Positions 17,639 through 28,497 are shown, counted from the first letter of the stretch. The stretch: DNA of 64,000 bases from Maribellus luteus (GCF_003576475.1 NZ_QWGR01000003.1:186001-250000), one strand, 5' to 3'. Notes: generated by a model not told the origin, from the sequence alone. Translations and numbers: made by a program.

Positions 17639-18541
17639 ATGAACGTAAAATTATTTTTCATACTGATCTTTTGCGTGGCAGTTGGCAGCGCAAAGGCACA
17701 ACAGAAAATTACCGCCGAAAAGGTTGGCGATAAAATTGAATTCAGAGTCAACGGAAATCTTTTTACCAACTACATTCTTTCGGAATACGAGAAGTATCCC
17801 TTCTTTTTCCCGGTAAACGGCCCATCAAACGCCAGTGTTACTTCTATGCGAAATGCCAACTACCCGCACCACAGCTCCCTGTTTTTTGGCTGCGACCGTG
17901 TGAACGGCGGCAATTACTGGCAGGAAGGATTGGAACGCGGTCAAATAATTTCGCTGCGTGCCGACATTGTTGAATCGGGCGGCGAAAAAGCCGTGGTTGA
18001 AAACGAATGTATCTGGCGGCGCCCCGGCGCCGATGCCCCAATTATCGATAGAAGGAGAATTACCGTAAGCCAGCCATCACCCGACAAATTTTTCCTCGAC
18101 TTTGAAGTAAGCATGGAAATGTTGATGGATGTTACCATTCAAAAAACCAATCATTCGTTTTTTAGCGGAAGAATGGATCCCGACCTGGCCGTTATTGGCG
18201 GAGGAAAAATGGTAAATGCCGAAGGTGATTCGGGCGAAAAAGGCGACAATGGTACGTTTGGGAAACGCTCGGCCTGGATGGACTGCAACGGCGAAAGAAT
18301 GGGGAAACGTGAAGGCATGGCGATTTTGCAACACCCTTCCAACGATTGGTATCCGTCGCCCTGGTTTACCCGCGACTATGGCTTCTTCTCTCCAACACCC
18401 ATGTACTGGCCCGAAAACGATCAAACAACCGAATTGAAAAAAGGCGATCAGATTAAACTTCGATACCGCGTAATCGTGCACAGCGGCGATGAAAAGGAAG
18501 CCGGTATTGCCGAAGAATTTGAAAAATACAGCAAAGAATAG
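17639..18541 (+). CDS. DUF6807 (PmoA-like) secreted protein 2
   Basis: A 300-residue secreted paralogue of the preceding gene, without its extra N-terminal domain. The signal peptide ends near Lys-Ala-Gln. Pro-His-His-Ser-Ser-Leu-Phe-Phe-Gly corresponds to the His-His-Tyr motif of the longer protein, and Asn-His-Ser-Phe-Phe follows later. Two different DUF6807 members in one operon suggest either two substrates or a heteromeric assembly. It starts 50 nt after the first paralogue. Confidence 0.85.
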   Translation: MNVKLFFILIFCVAVGSAKAQQKITAEKVGDKIEFRVNGNLFTNYILSEYEKYPFFFPVNGPSNASVTSMRNANYPHHSSLFFGCDRVNGGNYWQEGLERGQIISLRADIVESGGEKAVVENECIWRRPGADAPIIDRRRITVSQPSPDKFFLDFEVSMEMLMDVTIQKTNHSFFSGRMDPDLAVIGGGKMVNAEGDSGEKGDNGTFGKRSAWMDCNGERMGKREGMAILQHPSNDWYPSPWFTRDYGFFSPTPMYWPENDQTTELKKGDQIKLRYRVIVHSGDEKEAGIAEEFEKYSKE

Positions 18542-18663
18542 TGAGCAGAGAAAATGATAAATTTTAGCATAGAAGAATAAAGCATTCATTCCTCTTGCTG
18601 CTAACTAAAGCAATCGTGAATTAAAAGTTTAAAAGAAAAAAGTCAAACCAAAATTTATAACAG

Positions 18664-20040
18664 ATGAGAAGAAGAATATTCCTGAAAAACGCGGCAGCAA
18701 CAACTGCCGGAGCTCTGGTAATTCCCACCATCGTGCCATCTTCCGTTTTTGGTGCCAGCGCACCCAGTAATAAAATTCATGTGGCCCAGATCGGATGTGG
18801 CCGGATTGCGCGCGACCACGACACCGCTGAAACATTGAAATACGACCAGGCGCGTTTTGTGGCTGTTTGTGATGTGGACAGCAAACGTATGGGAGATTCG
18901 AAAAAACGTATCGAAGATTACTACAATAAAAAATCGGGCAGCAACAATGCCGTTGATGTAAAAATGTACGGCGATTACCGCGAACTGCTTCTGGATCCTA
19001 ACATTGATGCCGTAGTAATCAGCACACCCGACCACTGGCATACACAGCCTGCTGTTGAAGCTGCTTTGGCCGGAAAAGATATTTACCTGCAAAAGCCAAC
19101 TTCGCTTACTGTAGAAGAAGGGCGACTGCTTAGCGACATTGTAAACCGCACCGGTGTTATCCTGCAAATGGGGACACAACAACGCTCCATGCCGCAGTTC
19201 CGCATTGCTGCCGAATTGGTTCGCAACGGAAGAATCGGCAAAATACATACGGTAAAAATTGGCCTTCCGGGCGATCCCGGCGGGCCTGTTTTTGAATCCG
19301 GCCCAATTCCTTCCAACCTGAATTTTGATATGTGGCTGGGCTCAACACCCGAAGTAGAGTACAAAGAAAAGCTGGTACACCCGCAACACGATTACAGCCG
19401 TCCGGGGTGGTTACGCCACAGAAATTACGGTGCAGGAATGATCACCGGCTGGGGACAACATCACTACGACAGCGCTGCATGGGGAATGGACACCGAACAT
19501 ACCGGACCAATCTCGATTGAAGCGGTTGCTGAATTCCCTAAATCGGGCGACTGGAATGTGCACGGCGATTTTATGGTAAAACATGAGTACGCGAATGGCA
19601 TTACAGTTTATACCAGCGGCGGATATACCAATGGCATTCAATACATTGGAGAGAACGGATGGATCTTTGTATCGCGCGGCAGTTACACCGCTTCGGCCAG
19701 CGATCCTGTTTCGAAAGAAAAAAGTTCGAAAGCACTGAATGCCAGTGATCCGAAAATTCTGGAAGAAAAAATCGGCGACAACGAGATTAAGTTGTATGTG
19801 AGTGAAGAACAACATGGCGACTGGTTAAATGCGATAAAAACACGCAAACAGCCTATATGTACTGCGGAAACAGGACACCGTGCATGTTCCGTTTGTTTAA
19901 TAAGCGATATTGCCATGCAAATTCCGGGAGTACTGGAGTGGGATCCAACTACAGAACGTTTCAAAAACAACGACCTGGCCAACTCCATGCTGAGCCGCCC
20001 GCAACGTTACCCATACGGAACTGATTATATTAAACGCTAA
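18664..20040 (+). CDS. Gfo/Idh/MocA family oxidoreductase with TAT-type leader
   Basis: A 458-residue protein. Arg-Arg-Arg-Ile-Phe-Leu-Lys (residues 2-8) followed by a hydrophobic stretch is a twin-arginine export signal. Gly44-Cys-Gly46 in the strand-turn-helix at 38-50 is the Rossmann NAD(P) motif. Gln-Lys-Pro replaces the usual Glu-Lys-Pro, keeping the catalytic Lys, and the C-terminal domain is the usual beta sheet. Like Zymomonas glucose-fructose oxidoreductase it would be exported with its cofactor bound. It is fourth in the URO-D cassette; the sugar substrate is unknown. Confidence 0.9.
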   Translation: MRRRIFLKNAAATTAGALVIPTIVPSSVFGASAPSNKIHVAQIGCGRIARDHDTAETLKYDQARFVAVCDVDSKRMGDSKKRIEDYYNKKSGSNNAVDVKMYGDYRELLLDPNIDAVVISTPDHWHTQPAVEAALAGKDIYLQKPTSLTVEEGRLLSDIVNRTGVILQMGTQQRSMPQFRIAAELVRNGRIGKIHTVKIGLPGDPGGPVFESGPIPSNLNFDMWLGSTPEVEYKEKLVHPQHDYSRPGWLRHRNYGAGMITGWGQHHYDSAAWGMDTEHTGPISIEAVAEFPKSGDWNVHGDFMVKHEYANGITVYTSGGYTNGIQYIGENGWIFVSRGSYTASASDPVSKEKSSKALNASDPKILEEKIGDNEIKLYVSEEQHGDWLNAIKTRKQPICTAETGHRACSVCLISDIAMQIPGVLEWDPTTERFKNNDLANSMLSRPQRYPYGTDYIKR

Positions 20041-20143
20041 TATGAATTGAACACTGATGATACGGAGTAAAGATATTTGCACGGAAGATCAGTAAATACG
20101 AAAAAATCAGTATTATCAGTGTTTGTTTTTAATAAATACACAA

Positions 20144-21061
20144 ATGCGAAAAGCCATACTATTATTATTTCTTGTGGCAGCCATGATAACTGCCAGTGCT
20201 CAGGAGGAAGCCTTTGATTTTACTCCGGAGTGGTTACAAAAAATAGAAAAACTTGCCCCTGCAAAAGCCGAGGTTCAGCCGGCAAAAACCAGAAAAGTTT
20301 TGATTTTTGATCGCTTTACCGGATTTAACCACTGGGTAATTCCTCATACCAGCCAGGTTATTAAAATGCTGGGGCAAAAAACGGGAGCCTATGAGACCCG
20401 AATAACAAAAGATGTATTTTGCTTTGAAGCAAGCAACCTGAAGGATTACGACATGCTTGTGCTAAACAGCACCTGCTCAAAAGGCCCGCGCCGCGACCTG
20501 ATTATGGATGCCCTGGAAGAAGATACCAGCATGGATGAAGAACAGGTAAAAAAGAAAGCTGCCGAACTGGAAGCCAACCTGATAAGCTACGTGGAAAAAG
20601 GTGGCGGATTAATGGTCGTTCACGGTGCGATTGTCATGCAAAACAACTCAATGCCATTTAGCGAGATGGTGGGAGGAAGCTTTGACTACCATCCCCGGCA
20701 GCAGTCTGTTACCCTTGAACTGGCAGAACCTAATCATCCGTTGGTAAAGGCCTTTAACGGACAGGCTTTCACCCATGTTGACGAGCCTTACCTGTTCAAC
20801 AAGGCTTATGAGAAAAAGAATTTCAGACCATTGCTGCAAATGGACACCGATAAACTTACAGGTAAAACAAAGCCCATCGACGATAATATCCGCTATGTGT
20901 CGTGGATAAAGAAACACGGCAAAGGACGGGTATTTTATGTTTCGCCATCGCACAATGCCCAAAGCTTTGAAGACGCCCGTTTGCTAAAATTCTATTTAGA
21001 CGGCGCTCAATATGCCATTGGCGATTTTAAATGCGATGATTCGCCGCTTCCTTTGAAATAA
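20144..21061 (+). CDS. secreted ThuA-domain protein
   Basis: A 305-residue protein with a Sec signal (cleavage near Ala-Ser-Ala-Gln). The body is a ThuA (trehalose utilisation, class I glutamine-amidotransferase-like) fold: Lys-Val-Leu-Ile-Phe-Asp-Arg-Phe-Thr-Gly-Phe-Asn-His near the start, Gly-Gly-Gly-Leu-Met-Val-Val-His-Gly in the middle, and Gly-Arg-Val-Phe-Tyr at the end. Members often accompany Gfo/Idh oxidoreductases; ThuA itself is tied to 3-keto-disaccharide metabolism. It is last in the cassette and is followed by a strong terminator. The ATG at 20144 begins the signal peptide. Confidence 0.88.
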   Translation: MRKAILLLFLVAAMITASAQEEAFDFTPEWLQKIEKLAPAKAEVQPAKTRKVLIFDRFTGFNHWVIPHTSQVIKMLGQKTGAYETRITKDVFCFEASNLKDYDMLVLNSTCSKGPRRDLIMDALEEDTSMDEEQVKKKAAELEANLISYVEKGGGLMVVHGAIVMQNNSMPFSEMVGGSFDYHPRQQSVTLELAEPNHPLVKAFNGQAFTHVDEPYLFNKAYEKKNFRPLLQMDTDKLTGKTKPIDDNIRYVSWIKKHGKGRVFYVSPSHNAQSFEDARLLKFYLDGAQYAIGDFKCDDSPLPLK

Positions 21062-21081
21062 AATAGTTTCTTATTGACAAG

Positions 21082-21124
21082 ACTCTGACAGCAGCATTCT
21101 TTTAATAACGCTGTCAGAGTTTTG
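21082..21124 (+). terminator. rho-independent terminator of the URO-D/ThuA cassette
   Basis: An 11-bp perfect inverted repeat (21082-21092 with 21110-21120), 17-nt loop, followed by TTTT. It lies 20 nt after the ThuA stop codon. Confidence 0.8.
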
Positions 21125-21348
21125 GTAAAATAATAGTGTACCTCCTCAATTCAATTACTTCCGGTTAAACTACAGCCATTCCTAACATTGACGGGGAATA
21201 ATTCCAAATTGCCCAATCTTCACCCCCTATGGATCAGCGCAATATAGCCCCATTACTTAACACATCCCAAAAGCTCCCTACTTCTCACATTGCCAAAATA
21301 GTATTGAACATTGCAAATCACATACTGGCAACATATCATTTTCAGCCG

Positions 21349-21356
21349 TACTTTTG
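21349..21356 (+). promoter_or_regulatory. promoter -7 element for susCD pair 1
   Basis: TACTTTTG matches TAnnTTTG exactly. CTGG at 21325-21328 is a poor -33, 20 nt upstream. The predicted leader to the SusC start is about 270 nt. Confidence 0.45.
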
Positions 21357-21410
21357 AAAAAACGTTGAAAAGTTTCTATGTGTTTTTAATAACCTACGGG
21401 AATTGAAAGA

Positions 21411-21442
21411 AAAAAGGAAAATGCTGTAACATTCTCCTTTTT
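21411..21442 (+). promoter_or_regulatory. terminator-like hairpin inside the susC leader
   Basis: AAAAAGGAAAATG pairs with CATTCTCCTTTTT across a 6-nt loop with one mismatch, ending in five Ts, about 55 nt after the predicted transcription start. It could attenuate transcription of the SusC gene or end a short regulatory RNA. Confidence 0.45.
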
Positions 21443-21630
21443 AATGAAGCTTAATCAAATCGGTACATTTAACTAAACTGTATAAAACTATGGAAAAATA
21501 TTTATCTTCTACTGACACCTAATCCTTTACTATCCTTCTTAACAGTTAATTAACTGAAAGAATACTTTATCCTGGTTAATAAATCTTGAGGATTTATTAC
21601 ATCGAAATTATAAACGTTAAATCTAACTTT

Positions 21631-24600
21631 ATGAGAAAACTACTATTGCTTTTTGTAGTGTTTACTACAATTATGAGTAGTGCTATGGCACAAAAAACTA
21701 TTACCGGGAAGGTGATAGACAATAGCGGGGCTCCCCTTCCCGGAGTTACCGTTGTAGTCAAAGAAATTGTTTCGGGAACAATTACCAACACCGATGGTGT
21801 TTATTCCATTTCAATACCCGAAAATGCGAAAGTTCTGATGTTTTCATTTATTGGAATGAAAACAAAGGAAGTGGAAATTAGCAATCAAACCATTGTTAAT
21901 GTAACCATGGAACCCGATGTTATAGGATTGGAAGAGGTGGTTGCGATCGGGTATGGTACCGTTAAGAAAAAAGACCTTACCGGAGCAGTAACACAGGTTG
22001 ATGCGGAAAAACTGGAAGCTGAAGCCACTTCAAACATGACTGACCTTTTACGGGCAAATGTTCCGGGATTGAATGTTAATTTCAGTACTAGTGCCAAAGG
22101 ACTCAGCAGTGCCTCAAGCATGGAGGTACGTGGAGAAACAAACCTTCGGGGGTCGGGCGCAAACGCTCCTTTAATTGTGGTTGACGGAATGATCTATTAT
22201 GGCGACCTTGCCGATATCAATCCCAATGACATTGATGCATTTGATATTTTGAAGGATGCTTCATCAGCAGCAATTTATGGTTCGCGTGCATCAAACGGGG
22301 TAATTATTATTACCACAAAAAAAGGGAAAAAAGGGAAACCTACCATTAATGTTAGTGCAAGTGTTGGTCTGGCTACGCGCTCTTCTGCCAATCTTGATTT
22401 AATGAATGGTGAAGAATTTATCCAGTGGAGAATAGCTGGTTTTGAAGCAAACCAACGTGGCCAGGTAGGAAAACCCGGATACTATTACAGTCCCGATAAT
22501 TTACCCGATGGTGTTACTGCAGACGCATGGAAAGCTTACGATGGTTCATCTGAAGCAACAGACTTAACTCAAATATGGCTGCAACGCATTGGATTCTCGC
22601 CTGTTGAAGTAGATAATTATAAAAACGGGAATGAGATTAACTGGTACGATCATTATTTGCAAACCGGATTACGGCAAGACTACAACATAAGCCTTTCAGG
22701 AAGTACCGACAATTTATCGTACTATTGGTCATTGGGATATGTTAACAACGAAGGTGTCGTTTATAACGAGAAATTTGAAACTTATCGTTCGCGCTTAAAC
22801 CTGGAAGGAACCGTTACCGACTTCCTGAAAGTTGGGATAAATACAGCATTTTCGGTTCGCGATGAGAGCAACTATACCGCCAATACCGATAGAATATGGT
22901 ACAATACTCCTTACAGTGAATTTTATGAAGGCGACACAAATGTTATATCATATGCCCCCTCGGGAAACGCCTCCATGTCATCACATCCATATATCGAGAT
23001 TGTTTTTGCAGATCGTTTAAGAGATTACAATTCGCTCAACAATAAAATTTATGGCACTCTTACCTTGCCTTATGGATTTAGCTTTACGTCTGAATACATC
23101 ACTCGCTTTAACTGGAACAGGGACTTTTACAGTTACTCTTCGGAATATACAGGCTGGGCTCCTGCCGGTGGATATGCCAACCGTTCGCGCAGTAATGTTT
23201 TTGAATGGCAGGTAAACAACATCCTGAAATGGAACAAATCATACGGAGAACATGATTTTGATTTCACAGCCGTTCAAAACGCAGAAAAATACCAGTACTG
23301 GAGCGAAAGAATGTACCGCAGCGAATTCCTTCCGAACGATGTTTTGGGTTGGCACAATATGGGGGCCGGTACCAAGGATGAAGAAATCAGCAGCGATGAC
23401 CAGTACAGTACTGCCGATGCACTTATGGCTCGTTTAAACTATACTTATAAGGACAGATACCTGTTTACCGGTTCATACCGGCGTGACGGTTACTCTGCTT
23501 TCGGACAAAAACATCCCCGCGCCAATTTTGGCTCAGTAGCTTTGGGTTGGACCGTTAGCGATGAAGACTTTTTTGATGTATCCTGGATGGATCTGTTAAA
23601 ACTTCGTGCTTCTTTCGGAACCAACGGGAACCGTGCTGTAGGCCGTTACGAAGCGCTTTCTGACCTGTATTCAGGAAGGACAGTATTAACAACAGATGGT
23701 ACAGCCAATTATGCTTCGTACATGTACGTTAACCGCATGGCAAACCCCGATCTGCAATGGGAAAGAACCAGTGCTTACAACTTTGGACTTGACTTCTCTA
23801 CTTTTAACGGCCGCTTAAGAGGTAATTTTGAACTCTATCTGATGCAAACCAGAGATCTGTTGGTATCGCGTAAATTACCAGACATTACAGGGTATTCAAG
23901 CGTATTTACAAACCTGGGACAAGTTGACAACCGCGGATTTGAACTCGGACTAAATTCTATCAATATCGATCAGAATGATTTTCAATGGAGTTCAAATTTC
24001 ACCTTATCACATAACCGCAATGAAATTGTAAGCCTTTACGGTGATTTGGATGAGAACGGAAAGGAACTCGACGACCCCACCAACAAATGGTTTATTGGTC
24101 ATGCACTGGATCAGATCTGGGATTACGAGACCGACGGCATTTGGCAGGAAGATGAAGCAGAAGAAGCTGCAAAATATTCATTATCACCCGGTGATTATAA
24201 AATCATTGACCAATTAACAGAAGACACCGACGGCGATGGTATAGCTGATGCTACTGACGGAGTATTTACCAATGATGACAAAATATTCCAAGGATATTCC
24301 AAACCAAAATTCAGAGCTACTTTCCGTAATGATTTTAGCTGGAAAAACTGGACTGCATCGATAAAAATGTACTCTTATCTTGGATACTGGAAAGCCAACA
24401 ATTATCTGAAAGGACAAAATGTATTCTACGACAGGGGAGTTTCAATGAAAGTTCCTTACTGGACACCTGAAAACCCAAGCAACAAATGGGCTAGTATTGA
24501 AAGTGGTACTGTTGTAGGTTTTAATGTATATGAAAAGAACTCATTTGTAAGGATCGACAATGTTGCTTTAACTTACAACATTCCCCAAAATGTGCTAAAC

Positions 24601-24744
24601 AAGATTAAGGTTCAGCGTTGCACATTATCACTAATCGCACAAAACCCATTTGTGTGGGCGCCTAACTGGTCGTGGATGGACCCGGAAAACAACGGTTACA
24701 CCACCCCGTCGTATTATACTTTAAAACTTAACCTTACCCTATAA
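21631..24744 (+). CDS. SusC/RagA-family TonB-dependent outer-membrane transporter 1
   Basis: A 1037-residue protein. After the signal peptide (cleavage near Ala-Met-Ala-Gln) comes a CarboxypepD_reg-like domain (Ile-Thr-Gly-Lys-Val-Ile-Asp), the SusC signature [10 protein letters not shown], a plug with Gly-Ser-Arg-Ala-Ser-Asn-Gly-Val, and a large barrel. There is no STN domain, so it does not use the ECF/FecR route seen at 32-38 kb. It should import an oligosaccharide together with the SusD partner 11 nt downstream. The ATG at 21631 begins the signal peptide. Confidence 0.95.
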   Translation: MRKLLLLFVVFTTIMSSAMAQKTITGKVIDNSGAPLPGVTVVVKEIVSGTITNTDGVYSISIPENAKVLMFSFIGMKTKEVEISNQTIVNVTMEPDVIGLEEVVAIGYGTVKKKDLTGAVTQVDAEKLEAEATSNMTDLLRANVPGLNVNFSTSAKGLSSASSMEVRGETNLRGSGANAPLIVVDGMIYYGDLADINPNDIDAFDILKDASSAAIYGSRASNGVIIITTKKGKKGKPTINVSASVGLATRSSANLDLMNGEEFIQWRIAGFEANQRGQVGKPGYYYSPDNLPDGVTADAWKAYDGSSEATDLTQIWLQRIGFSPVEVDNYKNGNEINWYDHYLQTGLRQDYNISLSGSTDNLSYYWSLGYVNNEGVVYNEKFETYRSRLNLEGTVTDFLKVGINTAFSVRDESNYTANTDRIWYNTPYSEFYEGDTNVISYAPSGNASMSSHPYIEIVFADRLRDYNSLNNKIYGTLTLPYGFSFTSEYITRFNWNRDFYSYSSEYTGWAPAGGYANRSRSNVFEWQVNNILKWNKSYGEHDFDFTAVQNAEKYQYWSERMYRSEFLPNDVLGWHNMGAGTKDEEISSDDQYSTADALMARLNYTYKDRYLFTGSYRRDGYSAFGQKHPRANFGSVALGWTVSDEDFFDVSWMDLLKLRASFGTNGNRAVGRYEALSDLYSGRTVLTTDGTANYASYMYVNRMANPDLQWERTSAYNFGLDFSTFNGRLRGNFELYLMQTRDLLVSRKLPDITGYSSVFTNLGQVDNRGFELGLNSINIDQNDFQWSSNFTLSHNRNEIVSLYGDLDENGKELDDPTNKWFIGHALDQIWDYETDGIWQEDEAEEAAKYSLSPGDYKIIDQLTEDTDGDGIADATDGVFTNDDKIFQGYSKPKFRATFRNDFSWKNWTASIKMYSYLGYWKANNYLKGQNVFYDRGVSMKVPYWTPENPSNKWASIESGTVVGFNVYEKNSFVRIDNVALTYNIPQNVLNKIKVQRCTLSLIAQNPFVWAPNWSWMDPENNGYTTPSYYTLKLNLTL

Positions 24745-24755
24745 AAATTATAGAT

Positions 24756-26651
24756 ATGAAAAGAATTAAAATATTTCCATTCATTACACTGGTAATGGTG
24801 TTAATGTGGACAAGCTGTACCGAAGAGTTCCTGGAGCCAAAGCCACTATCGTTTTACGCACCGGAAAATACTTTTGTGAATGCCGAAGGATTGGAAGCTG
24901 CTCTACTTGCCGCTAACCGTAATATTATGTGGGAATGGTACGGCGATGGTACGCCTATGATTACAGAATGTATTTTCTCGGAAGTCGCAGTTGAAGGAAC
25001 GACCGATAAAAGTGGTCCGGCAATGGACTTACCCGCGCAAATATTACCTGATGCAAATTTGAACAGCAATGACTATAACAAAATTGGCTGGTATTGGATT
25101 GAAAACTACAAAAAGGTAAAATATGCCGGAGTTGTTATCAATCGTATCGACAACGCCGAATATGCAAGTGAAGCTGAAAAAAACAATGTTTTAGGGAAAG
25201 CCTATTTCCACCGTGCACGGGCTTATTACAGGCTTACTATGCAATTTGGCGATGTTCCGTTAATTCTTGGTGAAATTCAGCAGCCGGTACTCGACTTTTA
25301 CACTTGTACGCGCGAAAGTATCATCAAAAAGATTAAAAAAGACATGCAGTTTGCCGCACAGTGGGTAAAAACAGAAGCCGAAACCGGTGTAGTGGGCGAT
25401 GTTACCAAAGCAGCATGTAATCATCTTTTGGCAAAAATATGCCTTGCCGATGGCGATTTCGACGGAGCAATCAGTGCTGCTTCAGCTGTGATTAACGATG
25501 GATACCATCATTTAATGACAGAACGTTTCGGAATTGATAAAGATGATCCTAACAAGGATGTAATTTGGGATTTACATCAGTGCGAAAATAAAGCCCTGGC
25601 TGAAAACCGCGAGAAAATTTATACCATTATCTCGCGTGAAGAATTTACCGAAGCTGACGCCAGTGTGCGGTCAAGAATTATGCGCCAGTGTGTTCCTTAC
25701 TGGTTTAGCTCAAGAATAAAAACTCCAAGCGGAAAAACCGGGTTAACCGACATTCCTCTGGGGCAAAATTATGGAGGTGTCCCGGTTGAAATAGATCAAA
25801 TAAACCTATATGGGAGGGGAATTGGCCGTTGCCGTCAAACCTCGTACCATCACACGGCTATTTGGACGGACCCAAAAGATATGCGCCACAACGAAGAAAA
25901 CTGGACAAACATGGAGGATATGGTTTACAACGCTCCCACTTTGAAAAGAGACGGAGATCCATATTATGGAAAGAAACTCCAGCTATATGATGACAACGGA
26001 GGCCTTCTTTGTCCTGATACCATTCGTTCGTGGTTTGGTTTTCCAAGGTATAAACTATTTATGCCCGATGAAACTCAGGTTAAACCAGATGGAGGACGTG
26101 CCGACTGGTACATGTATCGTTTGGCTGAGACCTATTTATTGCGTGCCGAAGCCTATTTCTGGAAAGGTGAAAAACAAAAAGCGGCCGACGATGTAAATGA
26201 AGTTCGCGAACGGGCAGGTTGTGATCCATACTCGGCTGGCGATATCAACATAGGAACCATCCTTGATGAACGTGCCCGTGAATTGTTCTACGAAGAACCA
26301 CGAAAAACAGAGCTTACACGAATAGCTTTAATCCTTGCACAAACCGGAAAACAATGTTACAACGGAAAAACCTATAATCTTGATAATTTCTCTAGCGATA
26401 ACTTCTGGTACGACAGGGTAATGGAGAAAAACGTATTCTACGGGAAAAATGTTGTTGCTCCGCACTACACTTATCGTGCAGCTCCGCATTTGGCATTTTG
26501 GCCAATCCCTGCAGCTACCATTAACGCCAACACCTTGGGTACAATCAATCAAAACAAAGGTTATCCGGGAGAAGAAGTTTACCGCGAGCCCGTTTACTGG
26601 CAGGATGGAGAAGGCGAAGGAACAATAGTTGATCCAAATGCAACTGAATAA
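24756..26651 (+). CDS. SusD/RagB-family outer-membrane lipoprotein 1
   Basis: A 631-residue protein with lipobox Thr-Ser-Cys (residues 19-21). It shows SusD-type tetratricopeptide helices ([12 protein letters not shown]) and the C-terminal Leu-Leu-Arg-Ala-Glu-Ala-Tyr and Glu-Arg-Ala-Arg-Glu-Leu-Phe-Tyr-Glu-like segments. It forms the lid of the SusC channel and binds glycan at the cell surface. It lies 11 nt after its SusC partner and ends before a strong bidirectional terminator. Confidence 0.95.
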   Translation: MKRIKIFPFITLVMVLMWTSCTEEFLEPKPLSFYAPENTFVNAEGLEAALLAANRNIMWEWYGDGTPMITECIFSEVAVEGTTDKSGPAMDLPAQILPDANLNSNDYNKIGWYWIENYKKVKYAGVVINRIDNAEYASEAEKNNVLGKAYFHRARAYYRLTMQFGDVPLILGEIQQPVLDFYTCTRESIIKKIKKDMQFAAQWVKTEAETGVVGDVTKAACNHLLAKICLADGDFDGAISAASAVINDGYHHLMTERFGIDKDDPNKDVIWDLHQCENKALAENREKIYTIISREEFTEADASVRSRIMRQCVPYWFSSRIKTPSGKTGLTDIPLGQNYGGVPVEIDQINLYGRGIGRCRQTSYHHTAIWTDPKDMRHNEENWTNMEDMVYNAPTLKRDGDPYYGKKLQLYDDNGGLLCPDTIRSWFGFPRYKLFMPDETQVKPDGGRADWYMYRLAETYLLRAEAYFWKGEKQKAADDVNEVRERAGCDPYSAGDINIGTILDERARELFYEEPRKTELTRIALILAQTGKQCYNGKTYNLDNFSSDNFWYDRVMEKNVFYGKNVVAPHYTYRAAPHLAFWPIPAATINANTLGTINQNKGYPGEEVYREPVYWQDGEGEGTIVDPNATE

Positions 26652-26704
26652 AAATGACGTGTTTTGCATTCATATAGTGTAAACGTTTAGTTAGTGTTTA
26701 TCAA

Positions 26705-26743
26705 AAGCGCTGTTTGTCGTTTGACAAACAGCGCTTACTTTTT
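26705..26743. terminator. bidirectional terminator between susCD pair 1 and the sulfatase
   Basis: A perfect 14-bp inverted repeat (26705-26718 with 26723-26736) around a 4-nt loop, with a T-run at 26739-26743 for the plus strand. It lies between convergent genes and can serve both. Confidence 0.85.
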
Positions 26744-26828
26744 GTATCCAAAACGTTTTCTACATTCTAGAAAAAAAAGAACAATGCTTCTCCTTTCCGG
26801 GGTTGCCCAACAAAAAGAATCCTATGAA

Positions 26829-28412
26829 TCAAGGCTCCATTTGAACCATCGGAAGCACAAATTTCTGATAGGTAAAGTAGCCCCGGCTTAAATCGCCGTT
26901 GCACTCTTTTAACAGGAGTTGCTTTAACTCGTCCATCTTATCGGGGTATTTCGTGGCCAGATCGTTTTCTTCTTTATAGTCGTCGGGCAGGTAATACAAT
27001 TGGAAGATATCTTTTGGGTAATAATGCCGCAGCTTCCATCCCTCTTTGGTCACAATTGTGCCACCATACATCGAGGCATTCACAGTATAATCGTGTTCGG
27101 TTTCCGCTCCTTCGCCGGTTAATATAGGCAAAAGCGAAATGCCGTCTTTTTGCTCGTGCAGTTCAACCCCCAGTAAATCGGCAAAAGTGGGTAAAAGGTC
27201 GTAATTGGCCACCAGGTTATTCACCGCTTTGCCTTTGGGTGTTACTCCGGGCCACTTAATAATCAGCGGCACGCGAAGCCCGCCTTCCCAGTTATCGTAT
27301 TTCAGACCGGCCATTCCATCGTTTCCGTTAAATACATCGCCTCCGATTTCGGAATAAAATTTTGTGGTGATATTGTCGAAACGCTCGCCCGTTTCCATGT
27401 TGCGTACAGGCTTAACAATCCGGCCTTCCTGGGCATAATAAATTTCGTGGCCGTTATCCGCGCTAAAAACAATGATGGTGTTTTTTTCCAGCTTCAGCTT
27501 TTTCAATTCCTGCAGAATCACCCCCACATGCTCATCCAGCATTTTCACCATCGACGCGTATTCTTTTTCAATCTGCGTCAGGCGGTTATCGTTAACGAAA
27601 TCGGGATGAACCGCCGGCACAGCCACCGGACCATGCGGCAATTGGGTGGGGTGATACAAAAAGAAAGGACGGTCTTTATTTTCCCGGATAAAGCCGAGCA
27701 TTTTATCCAGAAACAAGTTCTGCGAATACACCGCACGTCCTTCCATGTTCCAGCGCTCTTTAAAAGCCTCCGGTGTTTCCCGTTCGATGGTCTTTCCACA
27801 GTCCTCCCGGGTATTTCCGGGAATATCCACTTTTTTGCCGTTTTCGAACATATAAGCCGGGTAAAAACCGTGCGCCATCACATGGTCGAGATAGCCGTAA
27901 TAATAATCCCAGCCATGACGTTTCATTTCCTCAAAAGAAACCGAAAAGCCCCACTCCAGTTTCCCTACCTGCCCGGTAACATAGCCTGCCTTTTTAAACA
28001 CTTCGGCCATGGTAACAATAGAATCGCCTGAACGCCCCACCTGTTTATCCAATGCCTCCGAAACTTCGTCGGCAGTAACCTTACCCGCGAAGACCTTTTT
28101 ATAAGCTCCGCCGCTGGTTATTTTCCATTTGTCGGTGCGGCAATCGTTGTAACCGGTTAGCAAACTGGCACGCGCAGGAGCACAAAACATGCAGCCGCGA
28201 ACCTGGTTAAAACGCAGTCCCCGGTCTGCCAGTTTATCAATATTGGGTGTTTTTACTATTTCCTGCCCTTCGTACGATAACATACCACGTCCCAGATCGT
28301 CGGCATAGATAAAAATTACGTTGGGCTTTTGCTTCGGTTCACCAGCCTTTGCGCTATTTCCAAAATGAAACAACGCGATTACAGCTGAGAACAGAACTAT
28401 TTTTTTCAACAT
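26829..28412 (-). CDS. secreted sulfatase (S1 family)
   Basis: A 527-residue formylglycine sulfatase with a Sec signal (about residues 1-23). Asp38-Asp39 bind metal; Cys77-Ala-Pro-Ala-Arg81 is the modification site, the classic CxPxR. Lys-Leu-Glu-Trp replaces the Lys-Trp-His seen in the lone sulfatase. The gene sits directly downstream of a GH95-like enzyme (85 nt) on the same strand, so the two probably act together on a sulfated, fucosylated glycan. The maturase is not in the window. Confidence 0.92.
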   Translation of the reverse strand: MLKKIVLFSAVIALFHFGNSAKAGEPKQKPNVIFIYADDLGRGMLSYEGQEIVKTPNIDKLADRGLRFNQVRGCMFCAPARASLLTGYNDCRTDKWKITSGGAYKKVFAGKVTADEVSEALDKQVGRSGDSIVTMAEVFKKAGYVTGQVGKLEWGFSVSFEEMKRHGWDYYYGYLDHVMAHGFYPAYMFENGKKVDIPGNTREDCGKTIERETPEAFKERWNMEGRAVYSQNLFLDKMLGFIRENKDRPFFLYHPTQLPHGPVAVPAVHPDFVNDNRLTQIEKEYASMVKMLDEHVGVILQELKKLKLEKNTIIVFSADNGHEIYYAQEGRIVKPVRNMETGERFDNITTKFYSEIGGDVFNGNDGMAGLKYDNWEGGLRVPLIIKWPGVTPKGKAVNNLVANYDLLPTFADLLGVELHEQKDGISLLPILTGEGAETEHDYTVNASMYGGTIVTKEGWKLRHYYPKDIFQLYYLPDDYKEENDLATKYPDKMDELKQLLLKECNGDLSRGYFTYQKFVLPMVQMEP

Positions 28413-28497
28413 CGGATTTTCTTTTAATTTATCATTTTCTAAAGTTACTCTGGCTTACACAGCCAATCTTCAGGAGTGGAAATCTTAGTTCCTGTTG

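Larger units (their letters stand above)
21062..21630 (+). other. 569-nt intergenic region and long susC leader
   Basis: It holds the terminator of the ThuA gene (21082-21124), a -7 element (21349-21356), a second terminator-like hairpin (21411-21442) and about 190 nt of AT-rich leader to the SusC start. No other conserved reading frame was seen. Confidence 0.6.

Noticed and set aside
27447-28031. Plus-strand reading frame inside the sulfatase gene
   Set aside because: It lies wholly opposite a sulfatase with intact active-site motifs.
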